A DNA stretch of 64,000 nucleotides, taken from contig CAMWJF010000007.1 of the NCBI GenBank assembly GCA_947174505.1, positions 43,313 to 107,312 on the forward strand, written 5' to 3'. The notes under the pieces were generated by a model. That model saw nothing but the letters and a program-made list of their open reading frames with translations. It did no database searches and had not been told where the DNA came from. The stretch is from an uncultured Lachnospiraceae bacterium. Lineage in GTDB: Bacteria > Bacillota > Clostridia > Lachnospirales > Lachnospiraceae. How positions within the stretch are numbered: position 1 is the first letter of the stretch; each line of letters begins with the position of its first letter. Made by a program: the position numbers and the translations under genes. Shown here piece by piece: positions 43,856-53,500 of the stretch.

Positions 43856-43864
43856 GCATAAATT

Positions 43865-43893
43865 TTGCTATGGCGCCTGTTACATGGTATAAT
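43865..43893 (+). promoter_or_regulatory. Promoter of the CapA-like gene, leaderless geometry
   Basis: -35 TTGCTA (43865-43870), 17-nt spacer, -10 TATAAT (43888-43893). The ATG at 43900 is six bases after the -10, exactly as at 4034. Confidence 0.78.
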
Positions 43894-43899
43894 GGTCGC

Positions 43900-45231
43900 A
43901 TGGCTAAGAAAAGATCGCGTAGAAATAGAAATAAGAAAAAAAAGAGAATACGATTTCACCGGAGCTTCTTTCTTCCCTTCCTTCTTACACTGACTGCGGC
44001 GGTGGCGCTGGGGGTGCTGGCGCTGGCGGCGCACCAGTGGATTATGGAGCCGGTGAAGACGAAGAAGACGGATATTGTGCAATCGAACCGGGAAAAGGCG
44101 CCGACGCAGGCCGACAGTGCGGTGGCGGAGGGAAACGGCACGGAAACAGCCGGGGATGAGACGGAAGCTGCCGGGACGGAGAAAGAGACGGAAACGGAAA
44201 CGGTCTCCAAGTATCAGGAGGAACTGGACGACCCCGCTTATATGGAAGAAAACAATATCTATACGGTGGAGCCTGCCGAAGCAGGGCGGGTGACCATGGC
44301 CTTTGCGGGGGATATTCTGTTTGACGCAAATTACGCTATCATGGGTGCTGTAGGTTCCGGCGGTGATATTTCCAAAGGCATAACGCCGGAAGTCATGGAG
44401 CGGATGCAGGCGGCGGACATTATGATGCTCAACAATGAGTTCGCCTATTCCAACCGGGGGGCGCCTATTGAAGAGAAGCAGTTTACTTTCCGTGCCAGGC
44501 CGGAGACGGCGGCATACCTGACGGATTTGGGGGTGGATCTGGTATCGCTGGCGAATAACCACGCCTATGATTACGGCCCGACGGCCCTGGAGGATACGCT
44601 GGATACCCTGCGTGAGACGGGGATTCCCTATGTGGGTGCGGGCCGGAATATCAGTGAGGCGAGAAGACCGGTCTATTATATTGTGGGAGATATCAAGATT
44701 GCCTTTGTTTCGGCGACACAGATTGAGCGGCTGGACACGCCGGACACGAAGGAAGCCACAGAAACCTCTCCCGGTGTTTTCCGCTGCTGGAACGGGGCGA
44801 AGTTTTTGGAGACGATCCGGGAGGCGGCACAGAACAGCGACTTCGTGGTGGCTTATGTTCATTGGGGGACGGAAAACCAGGTAGAGCTGGACTGGGCGCA
44901 GCTAAAGCAGGCGCCGGAGCTGATCGAAGCGGGAGCCGATCTGGTGATCGGGGATCATCCGCACTGCCTGCAGCCCATCGGTGTGATAGGGGGGGTGCCC
45001 GTGATTTACAGTCTGGGCAATTTCTGGTTTAATTCAAAAACCCTGGATACATGCATGGTGGAAGTGGTGATAGACGAGACGGGAATCGTGAGTTACCAGT
45101 TTATCCCCTGTCTGCAAAGCGGCTGCAGAACCACTCTTTTGCAGGGCGCGGAGAAGGAGCGGGTGCTCTCTTATATGAGAGGCATTTCCGAGGGGGTGCG
45201 GATTGACGAGGAAGGGTTTGTGAGCTGGTGA
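43900..45231 (+). CDS. CapA/PgsA-like metallophosphatase-fold protein
   Basis: 443 residues from the ATG at 43900, which coincides with the predicted transcription start; there is no ribosome site, so the mRNA is probably leaderless. A very basic N-terminus (AKKRSRRNRNKKKKRIR) precedes one membrane segment, a Thr/Glu-rich linker, and an extracellular PGA_cap domain: TMAFAGDILFDANY, MLNNEFAYSNRG, SLANNHAYDYGPTAL, YVHWGTENQ, VIGDHPHCLQPI and YSLGNFWFN. Relatives take part in poly-gamma-glutamate capsule or wall-polymer handling. No pgsB/C genes are nearby, so the polymer is unknown. Confidence 0.9.
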   Translation: MAKKRSRRNRNKKKKRIRFHRSFFLPFLLTLTAAVALGVLALAAHQWIMEPVKTKKTDIVQSNREKAPTQADSAVAEGNGTETAGDETEAAGTEKETETETVSKYQEELDDPAYMEENNIYTVEPAEAGRVTMAFAGDILFDANYAIMGAVGSGGDISKGITPEVMERMQAADIMMLNNEFAYSNRGAPIEEKQFTFRARPETAAYLTDLGVDLVSLANNHAYDYGPTALEDTLDTLRETGIPYVGAGRNISEARRPVYYIVGDIKIAFVSATQIERLDTPDTKEATETSPGVFRCWNGAKFLETIREAAQNSDFVVAYVHWGTENQVELDWAQLKQAPELIEAGADLVIGDHPHCLQPIGVIGGVPVIYSLGNFWFNSKTLDTCMVEVVIDETGIVSYQFIPCLQSGCRTTLLQGAEKERVLSYMRGISEGVRIDEEGFVSW

Positions 45232-45386
45232 AGAAACGGCATGCGGCAGTCCGAAAGAAAGGCAGATGATTTAAAATTACATAATTTTTCAGAGTGAAAC
45301 TTTCCCGGCAGATGAATCGTATTATTTACAGAGGGGCGAAGCCCCAGGGACAGAGAAAACCGCCGGACAGAAAGGAAAAAAGAGTT

Positions 45387-46850
45387 ATGAATATAGGAAA
45401 TAATTATGCTTCATGGATGCATAACACGCCCCAGACGGGATTTGGAAGCCGTTCCGGGCAGGCTGGCAGAACAGGCACAGGCAATCCGTTTTTCGGTGAA
45501 AACGAGACAAATGACGCAGGTGTCATAAATGATGCGGCAGCAGGGAAAACAGAAGAGGAAGAAAAGAGCGCAGAGAAAAATACAGAGAACATGACTTACC
45601 GTGAGCAGATCCTTGCGCATATGGAGGAGATGGCGAAGAAGGTGAAGGACGGCAAAGTGGAGCCGACTTTCCAGACGGGCGCCCAGTCTTTTACCATAAA
45701 GGAGTGGGAGAAGCTGCTGGCGGATTTTGATGACGCGGAGGAGGCTTTGCAGGAGCAGATCAAAGAGCTGATCGCGGAAGTGGAGAAGCAGGCGGCGAAA
45801 GAGGCGCTGAGAAGAGAGGCCGAGGGCAAACCCGATTCCGACGGCACAGGGACAGCGGTGACGAACGTGCCGGTTCCGGAAGCGGCACAGCCGACAGTGG
45901 ATGCGGGCGGCAGCGTGGCAAATCCCGGTACGTCTGAGAACGGCAGTGCGGCAGCGTCACAGACGACGCCGGTAACTGCTGCGGGCAGTACCGCGGTTTC
46001 CGGGAAAAAACCGAGGGAGATTGATAATGGGAACGATAACTGTGCGGATGTGGAGGTGACAGACCCGGAGGAGCTGATGCAGCTTCTTACGGACGAGGTG
46101 ACCAAGAGTACCTTCCCCACCGACGATCCCCGGCACAAGCACTGGTTTATCACCTGCTACGGGCAGGACGGGATCAGGTGCAAGGAGGCTTATTTTGACG
46201 GGACAAAATGGGTCAATAAAGACTGCTGGAACCTTTCTTATACGGAGCCGGGACAGTACGAGAAGGTGATGGCATTTTTGCAGCGGTTCCCGCAGGATGC
46301 CAATCTGCGCTTTGCCTGTCATGAGAATTTCTGGAAAGACTTTCTGGCGGGGGAGATTGACGAGGACGATTTTGTCAATTTCTTTGAGACTTCAACCGAC
46401 AAGGACGGCGTGCCGGACTATACCTATGAGGAGGACGGCTCCACTTACATAGACCGGGAGAAGGCGAAGTACGCCAAATATATGAACGGCTTTGGCGCGC
46501 GTTTTTACACTGCGGAGGAGATGGATCTGATCTGGCGTGCAGTCATCCATGAAAACAGCAAGGGTCTGCAGAAAATTTCCGATTATGACGGGCAGATGAC
46601 GGTGCCTGAAGGGGTGAAGACCGGGGAAGACGGAGAGGAGGACGACCTCAAGACCCAGATTATCACCAAACCTGACGGCTCCACCGTATTACAGATCGAG
46701 ACAAATTTCGGTGTGATGGAGGTGGAGATCACGGAGGCGCAGAAGTTCGGACTGCAGTATGAGGCGCGTTCCGGGAACAAAGTTGGGAGAGTAATGTCTG
46801 AGAGCCCCTTTGCACATACGGCAGCTGCGTATGAGAATGGGGAGGTATGA
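45387..46850 (+). CDS. Unrecognised protein, 487 aa
   Basis: Start at 45387 (MNIGNNYASWMHN) behind AAAGGAAA; a longer frame to 45294 lacks a site. No signal peptide or membrane span. Residues about 1-60 are Gly/Asn/Thr-rich. About 70-150 are Glu/Lys-rich coiled coil (YREQILAHMEEMAKKVKDGK). About 155-235 are Ala/Thr/Ser-rich and disordered. The C-terminal half is a compact domain (HKHWFITCYGQDGIRCKEAY, CWNLSYTEPGQYEKVMAFL, RFYTAEEMDLIWRAVIHEN). I recognise no family. The next gene starts one base after its stop, which argues for a shared function. Confidence 0.7.
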   Translation: MNIGNNYASWMHNTPQTGFGSRSGQAGRTGTGNPFFGENETNDAGVINDAAAGKTEEEEKSAEKNTENMTYREQILAHMEEMAKKVKDGKVEPTFQTGAQSFTIKEWEKLLADFDDAEEALQEQIKELIAEVEKQAAKEALRREAEGKPDSDGTGTAVTNVPVPEAAQPTVDAGGSVANPGTSENGSAAASQTTPVTAAGSTAVSGKKPREIDNGNDNCADVEVTDPEELMQLLTDEVTKSTFPTDDPRHKHWFITCYGQDGIRCKEAYFDGTKWVNKDCWNLSYTEPGQYEKVMAFLQRFPQDANLRFACHENFWKDFLAGEIDEDDFVNFFETSTDKDGVPDYTYEEDGSTYIDREKAKYAKYMNGFGARFYTAEEMDLIWRAVIHENSKGLQKISDYDGQMTVPEGVKTGEDGEEDDLKTQIITKPDGSTVLQIETNFGVMEVEITEAQKFGLQYEARSGNKVGRVMSESPFAHTAAAYENGEV

Positions 46851-46851
46851 T

Positions 46852-47709
46852 ATGAGTATCAGTGGTGTAGGAAGCAGGAATACTTATATTTATAATTCCC
46901 GGACGGGAAAGCTTTCGTCAAAGGACGGGCAGAAGGACGCTTTTGTGGATTACTTTAACGGGGATATCAAAGGCGATGAGGACGATACTCTCAATGGGTT
47001 TGACAGGGCAAGAAAAGCGGAAATAGAAAATTTGATCAAGACTTGGACGCAGTTTGACAGTAATCTTTTGAACGGTCCTGCAAAGGAAGAATATGAGATC
47101 ACCACGGAGATTGTTGACGCGGTGACCTCCACCGTTCAGGTGGACGGGGACAAAATTTTTACGTGTTACAGCGGCGGGTTTTTTACCTATATTGATCCCA
47201 CGCGCCTCTTTCACCAAGATGGACCTTTCCTGACACATGAGCACAAGGGTTATGACCCATCTGACAACAGTGTCAATATTGCCGTGGGCGATGTGTTTGA
47301 CTTGGGAAACGGCTACAGGCTGCGAGTGGGGGAGGATCAGGTCTACGGCGAGGGGGACGGTTACAAAAATGATGAGAGACTGACAGCGCTAGCGTGGGGA
47401 CTGGGAGCCCTGATCCATTTTGCGGAAGGGCAGTGGTCTGGCATCATGCTTGAATTGAACGACAAGATGGCTTCCGAATCCGGCAGGAGTGACATGCTGG
47501 GAGGCACAACTCCCATGCTGCTGGAGCTGCTGCGGCAGCTTGGCGTGGATACCGACCGGGAATTTATCCTGAACGGAACGAAATGCGGGGTGCGAAACGG
47601 AAAGATCCATGAAGTCGGAGACAAGTGGGGCGTGGCGCGTTCCGTGCGGGATGAGGCGATCCGAAAGTACGAGGAGGAGATGCTGCGTCCGCTCTCGGAG
47701 AGAAAATAA
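46852..47709 (+). CDS. Unrecognised protein, 285 aa
   Basis: The ATG at 46852 lies one base after the stop of the preceding gene, and its GGGAGGT site is inside that gene, so translation is coupled. No signal peptide or membrane span. The N-terminus (MSISGVGSRNTYIYNSRTGK) recalls short N-terminal tags of exported appendage-type proteins, but this is only an impression. The middle is acidic, with GDIKGDEDDTLNGFDRAR. Later parts include VQVDGDKIFTCYSGGFFTYI and an alpha-helical end (DEAIRKYEEEMLRPLSERK). The TCY motif after a beta strand occurs in both this protein and its neighbour. Function unknown. Confidence 0.68.
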   Translation: MSISGVGSRNTYIYNSRTGKLSSKDGQKDAFVDYFNGDIKGDEDDTLNGFDRARKAEIENLIKTWTQFDSNLLNGPAKEEYEITTEIVDAVTSTVQVDGDKIFTCYSGGFFTYIDPTRLFHQDGPFLTHEHKGYDPSDNSVNIAVGDVFDLGNGYRLRVGEDQVYGEGDGYKNDERLTALAWGLGALIHFAEGQWSGIMLELNDKMASESGRSDMLGGTTPMLLELLRQLGVDTDREFILNGTKCGVRNGKIHEVGDKWGVARSVRDEAIRKYEEEMLRPLSERK

Positions 47710-47744
47710 GCAAATCAGCAAATCAGGTAATGTAGACGGGAATT

Positions 47745-49010
47745 ATGAATAAAAATTTCTATTTTGTGTGGATCTCAAGACTGGTTTCTATTTTGGGAAG
47801 CAGTTTGACAACATTTGGTGTCAGTGTCTGGGTGTACGGAGAAACGGGAAAAGCGACTCCCATGGCTATTACCATGCTCTGTTCGATATTGCCATCTATT
47901 ATTTTTGCACCGTTAAGCGGTATCATCTGTGATTATTTTAACCGTAAAAAGGTAATTTTTATAGCGGATTCGGTAGCAGCCATAACGAGTTTGCTGTTAT
48001 TGTTGTATCTGATGACGGAAAGATTTGATTTTGGAATGATCTGTGCCTTTAATTTTATGAATGCGACGGCAAATATGCTGGATAATAATGCCTACCAGGC
48101 TTCTTTATCTACATTGGTAAAGGAAAATGGTATAAAGAAAGCGGGAGGCATGAATCAGATCATTGATTCCATCAGCAGTATGATTGCGCCTGTCTGCGCC
48201 GGAATATTATATTATCCTGTGGGCTTAAAAGGATTACTGATGATTGACTTGTGTACATTTATTGTTGCAATGTTTATTTTTATCAGAGTACCGGCATGTG
48301 CCTTTTCGGAATCGGCTCAGAAGAAAAAGGAGCATGAAAATATCTTTGAAAACATTTCCGCGGGATTTCGATTTATATTTTCCCAAAGAGGATTGACATT
48401 ATTAATGATATTTTATGCGATGTTCAACTTTCCGCTTAATGTTTCGAATTCATTGACGGAACCGCTGGTATTATCTCTGGGCAGCAGTTTTGATATGGGA
48501 TTGGTTAAGATGGCCGGAGGGATGGGTATTTTTCTTGGCAGCTTATTTATTACGCAAAAGGGCATGAAATATTCTTACAGCAGGAGTGTCTTTATCTCGG
48601 CAATGGCAACGGGCGTATCCCTGTGTGTGATAGGGATCAGAAATAATATGTATACCATTATTTTAGGCGAGTTTGTATTTTTGTTCATAATTCCGATTGC
48701 AAATACGCTGGCGGGAACATTATGGATTTTAAAGACACCGAAGGAATTGCAGGGCAGAGTATACGCAGCCAGAAGTATGGTGGTCAAAGGTACCATTCCG
48801 CTTTCGTATCTATTGGTCGGTCCAATGGCAGATCGTTGGATTCCGATGTTTTTGCAGAAATATCCGAACGCCTGTAAAGTGATTCAAGTAGCTTTAAAAG
48901 AAGGAAGCCTCAATTACAGGTTGGTGTATATGATGGCTGGAATGACAGCAATTATCATTGCATTGCTCTTCTTTTCGCAAAAAGATTTGCGTCACTTGGA
49001 TCAGAATTGA
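47745..49010 (+). CDS. MFS transporter, macrolide-efflux-like
   Basis: 421 residues with about twelve membrane segments. MFS_3-type features are the N-terminal FYFVWISRLVSILGSSLTTF, the loop PLSGIICDYFNRKKVIFIAD (motif A), and the second-half ITQKGMKYS region. Relatives export macrolides or unknown drugs. The gene is clearly richer in A and T, with many ATA/TTA codons, than all neighbours, and its ribosome site is weak, which suggests recent acquisition. It sits directly before the rplJ leader. Confidence 0.88.
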   Translation: MNKNFYFVWISRLVSILGSSLTTFGVSVWVYGETGKATPMAITMLCSILPSIIFAPLSGIICDYFNRKKVIFIADSVAAITSLLLLLYLMTERFDFGMICAFNFMNATANMLDNNAYQASLSTLVKENGIKKAGGMNQIIDSISSMIAPVCAGILYYPVGLKGLLMIDLCTFIVAMFIFIRVPACAFSESAQKKKEHENIFENISAGFRFIFSQRGLTLLMIFYAMFNFPLNVSNSLTEPLVLSLGSSFDMGLVKMAGGMGIFLGSLFITQKGMKYSYSRSVFISAMATGVSLCVIGIRNNMYTIILGEFVFLFIIPIANTLAGTLWILKTPKELQGRVYAARSMVVKGTIPLSYLLVGPMADRWIPMFLQKYPNACKVIQVALKEGSLNYRLVYMMAGMTAIIIALLFFSQKDLRHLDQN

Positions 49011-49021
49011 ATAAAAAACAG

Positions 49022-49051
49022 TTGACAACTTCTCCGGCATCGTGCTATAGT
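49022..49051 (+). promoter_or_regulatory. Promoter of rplJL
   Basis: -35 TTGACA (49022-49027), 18-nt spacer, -10 TATAGT (49046-49051). Confidence 0.85.
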
Positions 49052-49057
49052 AACAAC

Positions 49058-49165
49058 TGCCGAAGACAGCAGGTGCCGTATTGTCGGCGTAAGAGTCCGC
49101 CTGCCGAGGAGAGAAGAGATATCATTGACTTATATCATCCTTCCTGTCTTCAGGGAGGATGTTTT
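49058..49165 (+). ncRNA. Ribosomal protein L10 leader
   Basis: A structured leader with GCCG/CGGC-type helices (GCCGAAGACAGCAGG ... CCTGCCGAGGAG), located exactly where the L10(L12)4 autoregulatory RNA lies in Firmicutes. It ends in an attenuator hairpin at 49136-49161 followed by TTTT. Confidence 0.75.
49136..49165 (+). terminator. Attenuator terminator in the L10 leader
   Basis: CATCCTTCCTG (49136-49146) pairs with CAGGGAGGATG (49151-49161), with one G-U pair, then TTTT. L10-L12 binding upstream would favour this terminator when ribosomal protein is in excess. Confidence 0.75.
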
Positions 49166-49212
49166 CATGAATACACTCCTATCGGCACGAAAATCTATAA
49201 GGAGGTAATGTA

Positions 49213-49803
49213 ATGGCAAAGGTGGAATTGAAAAAACCGATCGTGGAAGAGATCGCCGCTGCCGTGAAGGACGCCCAGTCAGTCGTTCTGGTTGACTACC
49301 GCGGACTTACGGTGGAACAGGACACACAGCTTCGTAAGCAGCTGCGTGAGGCCGGGATCACCTACAAGGTTTACAAGAACACGATGATGAATTTTGCGTT
49401 CAAGGGCACGGACTGCGAAGCGCTCCTTCCTTATCTGGAAGGCCCCAGCGCGGTTGCCATCTCTACAGAGGATGCTACGGCTCCCGCGAGAGAGTTATGC
49501 AAATTCGCTAAGACGGCAGACGCCCTTGAAGTGAAGGGCGGCATTGTGGAAGGCATCGCCTACGATGCGGACGGAATCAAGGAAGTGGCCAAGATTCCTT
49601 CCAGAGAAGAGCTGCTGTCCAAGCTGCTTGGCAGCATCCAGTCTCCGATCACCAACTTCGCACGTGTGATGAACCAGTTGGCGGAGAAAGGCGGCGCGTC
49701 CGAGTGTGAAGCGCCTGCAAAAGCAGAGGCAGCGCCCGCAGAGGAAGCTGCACCCGCTGAGGCAGAAGCAGCGCCTGCGGAAGCAGCACCCGCAGCAGAA
49801 TAA
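49213..49803 (+). CDS. rplJ: 50S ribosomal protein L10 with Ala/Glu/Pro tail
   Basis: 196 residues; typical L10 has about 165-175. The globular part (residues 1-157: VKDAQSVVLVDYRGLTVEQ, YKVYKNTMMNFAF) binds 23S rRNA, and the helix near 135-157 recruits L7/L12 dimers. The last ~37 residues are a low-complexity Ala, Glu and Pro tail (repeats of AEAAPAE) resembling the linker composition of L7/L12 and not part of the usual fold. It has an ideal AAGGAGG site. It is co-transcribed with rplL and controlled by the upstream leader. Confidence 0.97.
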   Translation: MAKVELKKPIVEEIAAAVKDAQSVVLVDYRGLTVEQDTQLRKQLREAGITYKVYKNTMMNFAFKGTDCEALLPYLEGPSAVAISTEDATAPARELCKFAKTADALEVKGGIVEGIAYDADGIKEVAKIPSREELLSKLLGSIQSPITNFARVMNQLAEKGGASECEAPAKAEAAPAEEAAPAEAEAAPAEAAPAAE

Positions 49804-49902
49804 ACGGTTAAAGCGGTTTATATGCTTCGCATGAAAACCCGGGTCTGCCACAGGCAGTCCCGAAACGTAGACAATGAATAAAAAATATGGAGGAAAACAA
49901 TC

Positions 49903-50280
49903 ATGGCAAAGTTAACTACTCAGGAAATGATCGACGCGATCAAAGAGTTGACCGTATTGGAATTAAATGATCTGGTAAAGGCATGTGAGGAAGAGTTCGG
50001 CGTATCCGCAGCAGCGGGCGTTGTGGTTGCGGCAGCAGGCGATGCAGGCGCAGCGGCAGCAGAGGAGAAGACCGAGTTTGACGTAGAGCTGACAGAGGTT
50101 GGCCCTAACAAGGTTAAGGTAATCAAGGTGGTTCGTGAGGCTACTGGCCTTGGTCTGAAAGAGGCGAAGGATCTCGTTGATTCCGCGCCGAAGGTACTCA
50201 AGGAGGCTGCTTCCAAGGAAGAGGCTGACGATATCAAGGCTAAGCTTGAGGCTGAGGGCGCAAAGGTTACCCTTAAGTAA
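49903..50280 (+). CDS. rplL: 50S ribosomal protein L7/L12
   Basis: 125 residues with the usual N-terminal dimerisation domain ([20 protein letters not shown]), an Ala/Gly-rich hinge and the C-terminal factor-binding domain ([27 protein letters not shown]). It forms the stalk that recruits EF-G and EF-Tu. The ribosome site is GGAGG, and a strong terminator follows before rpoB. Confidence 0.98.
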   Translation: MAKLTTQEMIDAIKELTVLELNDLVKACEEEFGVSAAAGVVVAAAGDAGAAAAEEKTEFDVELTEVGPNKVKVIKVVREATGLGLKEAKDLVDSAPKVLKEAASKEEADDIKAKLEAEGAKVTLK

Positions 50281-50303
50281 TCGACCGGCATATCTGAAAA
50301 GTG

Positions 50304-50348
50304 AAACCGTTCACATGTCTGCATAAAAAGCATGTGAACGGTTTTATT
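50304..50348 (+). terminator. Terminator between rplL and rpoB
   Basis: A 14-bp perfect stem, AAACCGTTCACATG (50304-50317) with CATGTGAACGGTTT (50331-50344), then TTTATTT. It should reduce read-through into rpoBC. Confidence 0.92.
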
Positions 50349-50381
50349 TCAAAATTCTTTATTAATTTCTGAAATAAATCA

Positions 50382-50411
50382 TTGACTCTCCATAGTAATT
50401 TGTAGTAGAAT
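50382..50411 (+). promoter_or_regulatory. Promoter of rpoBC
   Basis: -35 TTGACT (50382-50387), 18-nt spacer, -10 TAGAAT (50406-50411). It gives rpoBC independent transcription. Confidence 0.75.
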
Positions 50412-50502
50412 GTATGATGCACTATTGTGGTGTGCTATGCTTTTTTGAAGTGTCGTTACCGACGAAGCATGGATCAATCATAAAGAACGGGGTGAAGTGT
50501 CA

Positions 50503-53500
50503 ATGGAAAAAAACAGGATCCGTAAGACTGCGGCGGGCAGAAATACGCGTATGACCTATGCACGACAGAAAGAGGTTCTGGAAATGCCGAACCTGATTGA
50601 AGTTCAGAAGAACTCCTATCAGTGGTTCCTGGATGAAGGCTTGAAGGAAGTGTTTGACGATATTTCTCCAATTTCGGATTACAGCGGACATCTGAGTCTG
50701 GAATTTGTCGACTTTGAGCTGTGCGAGGAGGACGTCAAATATTCTATTGAGAAATGTAAGGAGAGAGATGCCACTTACGCAGCCCCTCTCAAGGTCAGGG
50801 TCCGTCTGATTAACAAGGAAAAGGACGAGATTACCGAGCATGAGATCTTTATGGGTGATCTGCCGCTTATGACACAGACAGGCACCTTTGTAATCAACGG
50901 CGCGGAGCGTGTTATCGTAAGCCAGCTCGTTCGTTCCCCGGGCATCTATTACGGGATTGGACATGACAAGATCGGTAAACGGCTTTTTTCCGCAACCGTG
51001 ATTCCGAACCGCGGCGCGTGGCTGGAGTACGAGACGGACTCCAACGACGTTTTCTATGTGCGTGTGGACAGAACCAGAAAGGTTCCGATTACTGTGCTGA
51101 TCCGTGCGCTTGGCGTTGGGTCCAACGAGGAGATCAGGGAGCTTTTCGGTGATGAGCCGAAGATCGAGGCAAGCTTTGCAAAGGACGCTTCTGAAAATTA
51201 TCAGGAGGGTCTGCTTGAGCTGTATAAAAAGATCCGCCCCGGCGAGCCTTTGAGTGTGGAGAGTGCGGAAAGCCTGATTATGGCGATGTTTTTTGACCCC
51301 AGAAGATATGACCTTGCAAAGGTCGGCAGATATAAATTTAACAAGAAGCTGATGTTCAGGAACAGGATCAGACATCATGTTCTCGCGGAGGATGTGGTGG
51401 ACACCCAGACCGGTGAAATTCTGGCGAAAGCGGGAGACAAGGTAAGCGCGGAGATGGCGGATGCGATCCAGAATGCCGCTGTTCCTGCCGTGTGGATTCA
51501 GACGGAGGAGAGAAACGTAAAGGTCCTCTCCAATATGATGGTGGATATCACGAATTTCGTTGACTGCAATCCCAAGGAGCTTGGCATTACGGAGCTGGTC
51601 TACTATCCTGTACTGCAGCAGATTCTGGACGAGTACAGCGGCGACCCGGCGCAGCTTGCCGAGGTGATCCGCAAAAATGTGCATGAACTGATTCCGAAGC
51701 ATATTACGAAGGAAGACATCCTTGCTTCCATTAACTATAACATCCATCTGGAGTACGGTATCGGAAACGATGACGATATTGACCATCTGGGCAACAGGCG
51801 GATCCGTGCGGTGGGCGAGCTTTTACAGAACCAGTACCGCATCGGTCTTTCCCGTCTGGAGAGAGTGGTGCGCGAGAGAATGACCACCCATGACGCCGAG
51901 GAAATTTCGCCCCAGGTGCTGATTAACATTAAGCCTGTACAGGCGGCGGTGAAGGAGTTCTTCGGTTCTTCCCAGCTGTCCCAGTTTATGGACCAGAATA
52001 ATCCGCTGGGCGAGCTGACCCATAAGAGACGTCTTTCCGCGCTGGGTCCCGGCGGTCTTTCCAGAGACCGTGCCGGATTCGAGGTGCGTGACGTACACTA
52101 TACGCATTACGGCAGAATGTGCCCGATTGAGACGCCTGAGGGACCCAATATCGGTCTGATTAACTCACTGGCATCTTATGCGAGAATCAATGAATATGGC
52201 TTTGTGGAGGCGCCTTACAGAAAGATTGACAAGAGCGACCCGCAGAATCCCCGTGTGACTGATGAGACGGTCTATATGACGGCGGATGAGGAAGACAATT
52301 ATCATGTGGCGCAGGCATCGGCGCCCCTTGACGAGAACGGCTATTTTAGGAGAAACAGCATTTCCGGCCGTTATAAGACGGAGACCCAGGAATACCCGAA
52401 GGCCATGTTCGATTACATGGACGTGTCCCCGAAGATGGTATTCTCGGTGGCGACGGCGCTGATTCCGTTCCTGCAGAACGATGACGCGAACCGTGCGCTG
52501 ATGGGCTCCAACATGCAGAGACAGGCAGTGCCGCTGCTCTTCACGGAGACGCCTGTGGTGGGAACCGGTATGGAGCCGAAAGCGGCTGTGGACTCCGGCG
52601 TCTGTGTGGTGGCGAGGAAGTCAGGCGTGATTGAGTATGTGTCGGCTGACTTGATCAGGATGACCTGTGATGACGGGGAGAAGGATGAGTACCGTCTCAT
52701 GAAATTTTCCCGCAGTAACCAGTCCAACTGCTATAACCAGAAGCCCATTGTGCAGAAGGGGATGCATGTGGAGCAGGGCGATGTGATTGCGGACGGCCCG
52801 TCCACGGAAGGCGGCGAGCTGGCGCTGGGTAAGAATCCGCTGATCGGATTTATGACTTGGGAAGGCTATAACTACGAGGACGCCGTGCTTTTGAGTGAGA
52901 GACTGGTGCAGGAAGATGTTTACACCTCCGTGCACATGGAAGAATACGAGGCGGAGGCGCGCGATACTAAGCTGGGGCCTGAGGAAATCACGAGAGACGT
53001 ACCCGGCGTCGGTGACGATGCGCTGAAGGATCTGGACGACAGGGGCATTATCCGTATCGGCGCGGAGGTGCGTGCCGGTGATATTCTGGTGGGTAAGGTA
53101 ACGCCTAAGGGAGAGACGGAGCTGACCGCGGAGGAGAGACTGCTTCGGGCGATCTTCGGTGAGAAGGCGAGAGAAGTGCGTGACACTTCCCTGAAAGTGC
53201 CCCACGGTGAATATGGTATTGTTGTGGACGCCAAGGTTTTCACGAGAGAGAACGGCGACGAGCTGTCTCCCGGCGTGAATCAGGCGGTTCGCATTTATAT
53301 TGCGCAGAAGAGAAAGATTTCCGTCGGTGACAAGATGGCAGGCCGTCACGGTAACAAGGGTGTGGTTTCCCGCGTGCTGCCCGTGGAGGATATGCCTTAT
53401 CTGCCCAACGGCCGTCCGCTTGACATTGTATTGAATCCTCTGGGCGTGCCTTCCCGTATGAATATCGGGCAGGTGCTGGAAATCCATCTGTCGCTGGCGG

